Shown piece after piece: positions 1 to 5,507 of a stretch of DNA of 6,520 nt. The position numbers and the translations under genes are program-made. The first letter of the stretch is position 1; the number at the start of each line of letters is the position of its first letter. The notes below the pieces were generated by a model. The model was not told where the DNA came from. It searched no databases and saw nothing but the letters and a program-made list of their open reading frames with translations. The DNA comes from Kiritimatiellales bacterium. Lineage in GTDB: Bacteria > Verrucomicrobiota > Kiritimatiellia > Kiritimatiellales > Tichowtungiaceae. Location of the stretch: positions 1-6,520 of the forward strand of contig JBBADV010000041.1 in NCBI GenBank assembly GCA_041656295.1. Direction: 5' to 3'.

Positions 1-1200
1 TTCGCTTTTGGTGACGAAATGCACGGACCGCTCACCGGTTTTTTCCCAGTGCGACGTATAGTATTCGCTTTCTCCACCAGCCTGTTCAACCGGCGACACA
101 ACTTCGCGTCCGCGAAAGCGCGGTTCGACATTCAGAATTTTTCCGGCGCTGATGCCGAAGTCAACTTCCCACGACGTAATTTTTTTGCGCTCGCCCCAGC
201 CGAGCTCGAGATAAAGTTTAGTGCGGATGATTTTGCCGACCGGCGCCGGTTTCACATCGCATTCAGAAAAGCGCCGGAAAATCTGATTGTTTTTTACAAT
301 ATCTACATAGTCGATGGCGCCGCCGGCGCTGACGTCGAATTCAATTTCGCGTGCGCCGGAATTTTGCAGAACAGAACCCATTGGATTGCCGTTGATACTG
401 AATTTTAGCGCGATGCGGTCGCCGGTGATGGCATACGTCCGGCGCGCACGAATGGCGTTCCAGAGGGCGTCGCGCGTTTTACTTTCCGCCCAGACGCCGG
501 TGGCGCCGTGGCCGTAGCTGCCGGGATGCCCGCTGTGATGATCGGTACAGCCGAGAAAACCGAAAATTTTTCCGGCGGCGAGTCCGTACTGCACAGTGCT
601 TTCCCAGTCGGAGCCGCCCATAGAGTGCAGAAACGGGCGCGTGTTTTCGCTGGTTTCGGAACAGCCATGCATGGAGATGAGTTCCACGTTCTGTTCAATT
701 TCCGGCGCGAATGTTTCCCAGTTAATGCCGCGTGTGCCGCGCCGGTAGGCGATGTGGTGCGGAAAACTCATGACGTCATTTCCGGCGGCGTTGAGCGCGT
801 TCAGGCGGTTATACAAATCCGGCAGACTATCGGCATAGAGAATTTCGCCGGCGAGTTCTTTATAAAAAATGGTACGATCACCGTCGGAATTCATGTGAAT
901 TTCGAAGCCGGGGAAAATGATCGTTTTTCCGGCGCGGTCATGGGCTTTCAGTGTTTCAAGTATTTTCAGCCAGCCGGCTTTGAGGCGCGCAAAACCTTCT
1001 TTATGAAAATCAATGATATATTGAATGCGCTCGTCCGGCGCCGGCATATCGGGCCAGTGCGCGTGTCCGGTAACGGAGCAAAAGTCGAGCTGTTCCTCCG
1101 CATTTTTGAGCGCATCTTCGAGCGGGCCGTGTCCATAGGAAATCCTGCAGTGCGTGTGCAGATCACCGAAATACGGATTCAGATTTTCATACGCTTTCAT
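1..1200 (-). CDS. PHP-domain-like metallohydrolase, 3' end cut by window edge
   Basis: The minus strand is open for exactly 400 codons from the ATG at 1200 to the window edge with no stop, so the C-terminus is missing. The N-terminus reads YFGDLHTHC, the first metal motif of PHP-fold phosphoesterases (H15, H17). Further candidate ligands are H46/H48 in VTGHAHW, E100 and H102 in PGFEIH, H148-H149 in SFPHHI, and D220-H221-H222 in GCTDHH. The order matches PHP proteins and resembles the PHP/DUF3604-like proteins often found beside sulfatases. The second motif has Gly where most PHP proteins have Asp (TDH). After about residue 265 a beta-rich C-terminal part begins (ALKFSINGNPMGSV), typical of this group. 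No signal peptide is visible. An in-frame TAG lies two codons upstream of the ATG, which fixes this as the first possible ATG; the ribosome binding site is weak. Metal-dependent hydrolysis is likely from the family; the substrate is unknown. Confidence 0.85.
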   Translation of the reverse strand, partial: MKAYENLNPYFGDLHTHCRISYGHGPLEDALKNAEEQLDFCSVTGHAHWPDMPAPDERIQYIIDFHKEGFARLKAGWLKILETLKAHDRAGKTIIFPGFEIHMNSDGDRTIFYKELAGEILYADSLPDLYNRLNALNAAGNDVMSFPHHIAYRRGTRGINWETFAPEIEQNVELISMHGCSETSENTRPFLHSMGGSDWESTVQYGLAAGKIFGFLGCTDHHSGHPGSYGHGATGVWAESKTRDALWNAIRARRTYAITGDRIALKFSINGNPMGSVLQNSGAREIEFDVSAGGAIDYVDIVKNNQIFRRFSECDVKPAPVGKIIRTKLYLELGWGERKKITSWEVDFGISAGKILNVEPRFRGREVVSPVEQAGGESEYYTSHWEKTGERSVHFVTKSE

Positions 1201-1235
1201 TTTCTAATACTTTTTACTTTCCATGATTTGCCGAT

Positions 1236-1264
1236 GTTAAATCACTATATACTTAAGATTTAAC
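1236..1264. promoter_or_regulatory. AT-rich perfect inverted repeat, possible operator/promoter of the PHP gene
   Basis: GTTAAATC at 1236-1243 is matched by its exact reverse complement GATTTAAC at 1257-1264, with a 13-base AT-rich spacer. Read on the minus strand, the spacer ends in TATAGT (1249 to 1244), a plausible -10 box about 44 bases upstream of the ATG at 1200; no good -35 box is visible. An 8-bp dyad around a -10-like element suggests an operator for a dimeric regulator controlling the PHP gene. It could also be a weak hairpin; there is no following T-run to make a terminator. Regulatory function is inferred. Confidence 0.35.
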
Positions 1265-1286
1265 AGCTTTGGTGATACTGATCACT

Positions 1287-2726
1287 TCACGCCGGCTCAC
1301 AGGCTTCGTCCGGATTATATGAAACATGCGCCATCGTAGTATTGTGCGGCCGTCCGGCAATCAGTCTTCCGTCCGCAACAAACCCTTCCGGGCGGCCTGC
1401 CAGTTTTTTTATCAGCCGTTGACGCCAAGCGGCCAGGATTTCCGCCCGTTCCGGAGCTTCCACAAGATCCGTCAGTTCATAAGGATCTGCGTCCAGATTG
1501 AACAGCTGCTCTATGCCGGTTCCTGAGTGCCAGATATATTTCATCTGCCCATCCGTCAGCAGATGCCAGGTCAGACCTTCATCATTCGCATGCTCAGCGT
1601 GAATAAATTCGCGCGCGACAGATTCCCCATGGAGTGACGGTACAAGACTCCTCCCCTCAACCGATGCTGGAATTTCAACCCCCGCAAGCTCCAGTACGGT
1701 CGGCATAATATCTTCCAGACTGACCGCTGCCGAAACTGCAGTTCCGGCAGTAAAACCGAATTTGTCCGGCGCATGAATCATCAGCGGCACACGTACCGCA
1801 CCTTCATATGGTCGCCCTTTTCTGAACATATAATGATCGCCCAGCATTTCACCATGATCGGCACAGAAAATGATAATTGTATCTGCCGCGGTTTCCCGAT
1901 CCAGGCCGGACTGCGGTGAAAGCAGACGGCAGATCTGATCATCAATATGGTTAATCATCCCGTAATAACCGGCCTGGCAGTTAGCCAGCACGTCTCCTTC
2001 CAGACACGTTACAGCGGAATCCACCGGCAGGCCGGCCCCGTTATTTTCCGGCCGGTGCGCCCAGCTGCCGATATGCGGCGGATGACTTCCGGCACGCAAA
2101 TAACGGGTCATATAAAATTCCGGCGGATACAGCGGTGGGTGAGGCCCGGCAAAACTTGCAACCAGCAGAAACGGACACTCCGGATCGCGCCGTTCCAGAA
2201 AACGCAGCGCTGCATCAACAGTCCGGCAGCTTGGGTGAAGTGCTTCCTCCAGGTGCCACGGCCGCGCAGTGCGCCCGTTGGCGTTCAGACCGTGACTCCA
2301 GCTTGGATTATAACTATACCCCGGAAGGCGGCCGGCATACAGATCATCGGGATGAACATCTCCGGTATGCAGCATTTCATCAAACCCGTAGCGTTTGCGG
2401 CGCGGGTGTAAATGCATATCGCGACCAACGAGCTGTGTCTGATATCCTGCTTTTTTCAGTTCTCCCGGCAGGGTCGCCGCCGGATACCAGCAACACCCTT
2501 CTTTGTTGCTGAGCATGCCGTGTGTCGCAGGAAACTGACCGGACATAAAACTGCGGCGCGCCGGAATTGAAACCGGACACGGCGAGTAGGCATGGCGAAA
2601 CCGGATCCCTCCGGTCGCCAGCGCATCCAGATTCGGCGTTTGCAAAACCGGATGGCCTTCAATGCCTAGCGCATCACCGCGAAACTGGTCGCACATTATA
2701 ATTAAAAAATTCGGTCGTCGTTTCAT
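1287..2726 (-). CDS. Ser-type sulfatase (alkaline-phosphatase superfamily, S1), no signal peptide
   Basis: This is a full-length 479-residue sulfatase, hydrolysing sulfate esters by way of a formylglycine residue. The calcium-site motif CDQ (D13, Q14) is at the N-terminus. The active-site signature reads SIPAR (S53 to R57) inside PVSIPARRSFMSG, so the residue converted to formylglycine is Ser, not Cys; in known systems Ser-type sites are matured by the radical-SAM enzyme anSME. Later family landmarks are H196 in GPHPP, D290-H291 in ADHGE, and K303 in FRKGRPYEGAVRVP. The usual G-K-x-H segment appears as GRDMHLHP (R102, H105). The C-terminal subdomain ends with QLFNLDADPYELTD and a basic helix. 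The protein starts MKRRPNFLIIMCD directly at the first beta strand, with no signal peptide, so it is probably cytoplasmic or exported by an unseen route. AGGAG lies 9 bases before the ATG. Substrate unknown; probably co-transcribed with the PHP gene 86 bases downstream. Confidence 0.95.
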   Translation of the reverse strand: MKRRPNFLIIMCDQFRGDALGIEGHPVLQTPNLDALATGGIRFRHAYSPCPVSIPARRSFMSGQFPATHGMLSNKEGCCWYPAATLPGELKKAGYQTQLVGRDMHLHPRRKRYGFDEMLHTGDVHPDDLYAGRLPGYSYNPSWSHGLNANGRTARPWHLEEALHPSCRTVDAALRFLERRDPECPFLLVASFAGPHPPLYPPEFYMTRYLRAGSHPPHIGSWAHRPENNGAGLPVDSAVTCLEGDVLANCQAGYYGMINHIDDQICRLLSPQSGLDRETAADTIIIFCADHGEMLGDHYMFRKGRPYEGAVRVPLMIHAPDKFGFTAGTAVSAAVSLEDIMPTVLELAGVEIPASVEGRSLVPSLHGESVAREFIHAEHANDEGLTWHLLTDGQMKYIWHSGTGIEQLFNLDADPYELTDLVEAPERAEILAAWRQRLIKKLAGRPEGFVADGRLIAGRPHNTTMAHVSYNPDEACEPA

Positions 2727-2735
2727 TCTATAAAA

Positions 2736-2740
2736 CTCCT
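2736..2740 (-). promoter_or_regulatory. Ribosome binding site of the Ser-type sulfatase
   Basis: On the minus strand AGGAG is followed by a 9-base spacer and then the ATG at 2726. It is the strongest Shine-Dalgarno match in the window. It supports the start without a signal peptide, because there is no room for an N-terminal extension carrying its own binding site: the in-frame upstream sequence belongs to the hydrolase remnant. Confidence 0.7.
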
Positions 2741-2754
2741 ATTTTGTAAGTTCC

Positions 2755-3042
2755 TTAATATCTAAAAGCAGCCGCATCCATCTTTACCGCACCGGGGGAC
2801 ATCATGCTGGAACTCCAATACCGGTAATTCCCCGCGTTGTATACGTCAGCGTCAGACAATAGAAAAATGTCAGCGGATGAGCTTTGCGAATTTCTGTCAA
2901 TAGCTCTTCGCTGCTGATAGACGTTCAGCAGAATTTCCGCCCATGAAAAATCATTTACGCCAATCAGCAGTGTAATTAAATCAGTTCGGTTCCACTCGGC
3001 CAGCATTGTTCCGATTATGCCAATGACTGTTTTCATATTCAT
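2755..3042 (-). pseudogene. Frameshifted, truncated SGNH/GDSL-type hydrolase remnant
   Basis: The 337-base gap between two sulfatases holds a 95-codon open frame (ATG at 3042). Its only family-like stretch is WNRTDLITLLIGVNDFSW, which matches the GxND block (block III) of SGNH hydrolases. After LNVYQQ the similarity moves to another frame: from 2909 down to a TGA at 2802-2804 that frame reads EELLTEIRKAHP followed by FFYCLTLTYTTRGITG, the usual next helix and strand of this fold. The junction fits a one-base insertion or two-base loss near 2910. The GDS block I and the DxxH block V are not found, so both ends are missing. The 95-codon frame therefore probably encodes no functional protein, and its C-terminal half (from about RRAIDRNS on) is out-of-frame reading. 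There is no good ribosome binding site. Alternatively it is a short unrelated gene and the match is chance; the two-frame continuity argues against that. Confidence 0.6.
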
Positions 3043-3055
3043 ATCAGTTCGGTTC
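2980..3055 (-). repeat. 13-bp direct repeat within the hydrolase remnant
   Basis: ATCAGTTCGGTTC (plus strand) occurs at 2980-2992 and 3043-3055, exactly 63 bases apart. On the minus strand both copies read as N-R-T-D in the same frame, preceded by Glu-Trp in one copy and Glu-stop (TAG for TGG) in the other. Each is followed within about 25 bases by an ATTGGC word. This looks like an eroded partial tandem duplication at the start of the remnant. Confidence 0.5.
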
Positions 3056-3063
3056 TATTCAAT

Positions 3064-4527
3064 TTAAAACAGCATCGGCATGACGCCGTATTTCGGATTC
3101 GGGTTGCGCGGCGGAATCGCGGCGCCGGTTTCTTCACGCCAGGCGTCGAGTTCCATTTTCAGTTTTTCGGCAACCACCGGGAGACTTTCCGCCAGATTAT
3201 GTTTTTCGCCGACGTCAGCACGCAGATTATACAGCTCAATATGATCGTCTTCGAAAAAATGAATGAGTTTATAACTACCGGAACGGATGACGGCGGACGG
3301 CGACTGACGTCCCGGTCCGCCGGGCTTACCGGGCAGATAGCCGGGCGAATACCAGAAAATTGAACGGTCGCTCAACAAATTTCCGGCACCGGAAAACAGC
3401 GGCATTAACTCTGCACCATCGAGCAGATCACTGGTTTTATTCACCGGCGAACCGGCGGCGGCGGTAAACGTCGGAAAAAAATCGAGATTGATGACCGGCG
3501 TTTCACACACGCTGCCGGGCTTGATAACACCCGGCCAGCGGGCAATCATCGGTACACGGATTCCGCCTTCGAAAAACATGCCTTTTACACCGCGAAGCGG
3601 TGCATTCGACGTACGCGCGTCGCCGCCGTTATCGGACGTGAAAACGACGAGCGTGTTTTCGCGCAAGCCGAGTTCGTCCAGCCTGGCGAGGATTCGTCCC
3701 ATGCTGATATCGAGCGACTCCACCATCGCTGCGTACACCGGATCTTTATGCCGCACGCCGGCAGGTTTATTTTTATATTTTTCAACCAGCGCCGCCGGCG
3801 CTTCCGGTGGGACGTGCACCAGAAAATCGGAGAGGAAGAGGAAGAACGGGCGGTCGCGGTTTTCTTCAATAAAACTGATCGCGCGGTCGGCAAGATAATC
3901 GCTCAAATAGAGATCTTCCGGCAGATTGCCGGGCGCCGGCCAGATGGATGCTTTATAATGGCGCGGCCTGCACAACGCCAGATCGTCAAATCCGCGGATT
4001 TCATCTTCAAAGGCATCCAGCGGAACATTGCCGCCCCAGCCGACGTGCCACTTGCCGAACAGCGCCGTTTTATAACCGGCTTTTTGCAGCGCCGTTCCGA
4101 TTGTCTCGCAATCCGTTCCAATACCTTTGGCATTTTCCGGCGCGAGCAGCAGATTTTCATCCCAGTCCGGACCGTTCATCACAGAACCTGCCCAGCCCGG
4201 CGTCCCTTTGTCAAACCGGTGGCGGCTGCCGACGGTGTAGACGCCGTGACGCGGGATATACTGTCCGGTGATTAAGCTGGCGCGCGACGGCGCACAGTTC
4301 GGCGCGGCGCTGTAAGCATCCGTAAATTTCATTCCGTCACGACAAAGCTGATCGAGATGAGGTGTTTCATGAAAATCGCTGCCGAACGCCGCGAGGTCTG
4401 TCCAGCCGAGATCGTCCGCAAACAAAAATACAATATTCGGCGAGCGCGTCTCTGTTTCTTTGCAGCCGGACATCAGCAGGCAGCTGGAAGAAATTACGGC
4501 ACCGTAAATTAACCGGTCAGCTTTCAT
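3064..4527 (-). CDS. Cys-type lipoprotein sulfatase (arylsulfatase A-like, S1)
   Basis: This complete 487-residue sulfatase has a lipoprotein signal: a basic start (MKADR), a hydrophobic stretch and the lipobox MSGC with lipidated C22. It is therefore predicted to be exported and membrane-anchored, facing the periplasm or surface. The mature part opens with the calcium-site DD (D38, D39 in FADDLGWTD). The formylglycine signature is CAPSR (C78 to R82) in NCAPSRASLITG. Other landmarks are K159 and H161 in GKWHVG, H238 in VHVPPEAP, D299-N300 in TSDNGGD, and K315 in GVKGMFFEGGIRVP. The C-terminal subdomain carries ELYNLRADVGEKHNLAE and ends with a WREETGAAIPPRNPNPKY-type tail, as in arylsulfatase A-like enzymes of polysaccharide-degrading bacteria. 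It removes sulfate from a sulfated glycan or oligosaccharide; the exact linkage cannot be read from sequence. The upstream isomerase stops 48 bases before the ATG. A weak AGAG precedes the ATG by about 8 bases. Confidence 0.96.
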   Translation of the reverse strand: MKADRLIYGAVISSSCLLMSGCKETETRSPNIVFLFADDLGWTDLAAFGSDFHETPHLDQLCRDGMKFTDAYSAAPNCAPSRASLITGQYIPRHGVYTVGSRHRFDKGTPGWAGSVMNGPDWDENLLLAPENAKGIGTDCETIGTALQKAGYKTALFGKWHVGWGGNVPLDAFEDEIRGFDDLALCRPRHYKASIWPAPGNLPEDLYLSDYLADRAISFIEENRDRPFFLFLSDFLVHVPPEAPAALVEKYKNKPAGVRHKDPVYAAMVESLDISMGRILARLDELGLRENTLVVFTSDNGGDARTSNAPLRGVKGMFFEGGIRVPMIARWPGVIKPGSVCETPVINLDFFPTFTAAAGSPVNKTSDLLDGAELMPLFSGAGNLLSDRSIFWYSPGYLPGKPGGPGRQSPSAVIRSGSYKLIHFFEDDHIELYNLRADVGEKHNLAESLPVVAEKLKMELDAWREETGAAIPPRNPNPKYGVMPMLF

Positions 4528-4575
4528 AACATTTTCTCTTTCGCGTCACGTATTACTTAATATTTTTATCGGCGG

Positions 4576-5454
4576 TTAATTCATCATTGCCAGAATACGC
4601 TCTTTCATTTCAGCGGTGGTTTGCACCGCTTTTTCGGCAGTAGGTTCATAAATTTCGGAGATAAGCGGAATAAGCCGGTTTTTCTCTTTCAGTTTTTCTG
4701 CAATTTTTTCCAGATCCAGACAAAGACCGTAACCGAACGCACGATGCGCTGTTCCCAGCGCCGCATTTTCCGCCCAGTTGATTACGTCGTGCATGTGCAT
4801 TTCAATCAACCGATCGCCGCAAAAATCAATCCAGTTTAAAACGGTCTGCGTATCGCCGCGCCCTTCCGGCGCAAATTTATTGGCCGCCATTACAGCATGG
4901 CCAACATCGAGCAGCAGTCCGAACTGCGCATCCGGAATGCGCTCAAGCAGATTTACATTGAATGACTCATACGCCAGCTTGATATCCCATTCTTTCGCCT
5001 GCTCCAGAATGGACAGAATGAATTCCACATTCCGGTCTTCCACATAGCGCGGCGAAACAACGGACAGCGCCGGACGTCCTTGATGATACGTCATCCACTT
5101 GGCGCCCAAATCGTACGCCAGCTCCAGTGCTTCGCGATACTGTTTTTGCGACTCCTCACGAATACCGGGATTCACCGCCGCAATATTCAAATCGAGCGGC
5201 GTGCCATGAATGGTCAGATTTTTGATGTGCCCCAGTTTTTCACGCAACCGTTTCCGGTCGTCCTGACTGAACGTACGCGGCCAGACGCCGGCGTGCGGAA
5301 TCATCCACGGATTGCCGACGGCCGCCTCGAAATCACCCAGATGAATCTCCATGCAGGTCAGACCGTATTTTCTGGTCAGCTCCGCAGCGTCCCAGATATC
5401 AATACCGGTCAGCGTATTCGTTGATACACCGATGAAATCTTCCATCAAATCCAT
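4576..5454 (-). CDS. Sugar isomerase/epimerase-type TIM-barrel protein (xylose isomerase-like, AP endonuclease 2 fold)
   Basis: This 292-residue protein has the pattern of the xylose isomerase-like TIM-barrel superfamily (AP_endonuc_2), which isomerises or epimerises sugars and related polyols using a divalent metal. Candidate ligands lie at the ends of successive strands: H83 in TIHGTP, H124 in TYHQG, E163 in LAYESFN, D183 and H186 in LLLDVGHA, H220/H222 in EMHMHD, and E267 in SEIYEP. Length is normal for the family and no signal peptide is seen, so it is cytoplasmic. The start is slightly uncertain: ATG at 5454 has AGAGAG only 3 bases upstream, while the in-frame ATG at 5445 lies 12 bases from it; neither spacing is ideal. 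It sits between two sulfatase genes with gaps of 53 and 48 bases, which points to processing of a sugar released by desulfation. Family members also include inositol-pathway and endonuclease IV-like enzymes, so the substrate is open. Confidence 0.88.
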   Translation of the reverse strand: MDLMEDFIGVSTNTLTGIDIWDAAELTRKYGLTCMEIHLGDFEAAVGNPWMIPHAGVWPRTFSQDDRKRLREKLGHIKNLTIHGTPLDLNIAAVNPGIREESQKQYREALELAYDLGAKWMTYHQGRPALSVVSPRYVEDRNVEFILSILEQAKEWDIKLAYESFNVNLLERIPDAQFGLLLDVGHAVMAANKFAPEGRGDTQTVLNWIDFCGDRLIEMHMHDVINWAENAALGTAHRAFGYGLCLDLEKIAEKLKEKNRLIPLISEIYEPTAEKAVQTTAEMKERILAMMN

Positions 5455-5507
5455 AATCTCTCTGCTATTTATCGAGCTGCTTTCTTCACACGAGATCTAA
5501 CAATATT

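Noticed and set aside
508..1263. A 251-codon open frame on the plus strand
   Set aside because: It lies antisense to the PHP gene, whose conserved HxH, PGFE and TDHH motifs fix the true strand. The long plus frame is a by-product of the codon bias, and its product resembles no family I recognise.
1272..1285. Short hairpin GTGAT-ACTG-ATCAC just after the Ser-type sulfatase stop
   Set aside because: The stem is only 5 bp and is not followed by a T-run on the minus strand, so it is too weak to call a terminator.
1947..2512. Two overlapping plus-strand open frames of 154 and 125 codons
   Set aside because: Both are antisense to the Ser-type sulfatase, whose motifs and ribosome binding site are clear.
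2742..2801. A possible promoter upstream of the Ser-type sulfatase
   Set aside because: The stretch is AT-rich but I found no -35/-10 pair with sensible spacing; only the ribosome binding site is convincing.
3748..4275. A 175-codon open frame on the plus strand
   Set aside because: It is antisense to the core of the Cys-type sulfatase and has no recognisable motif.
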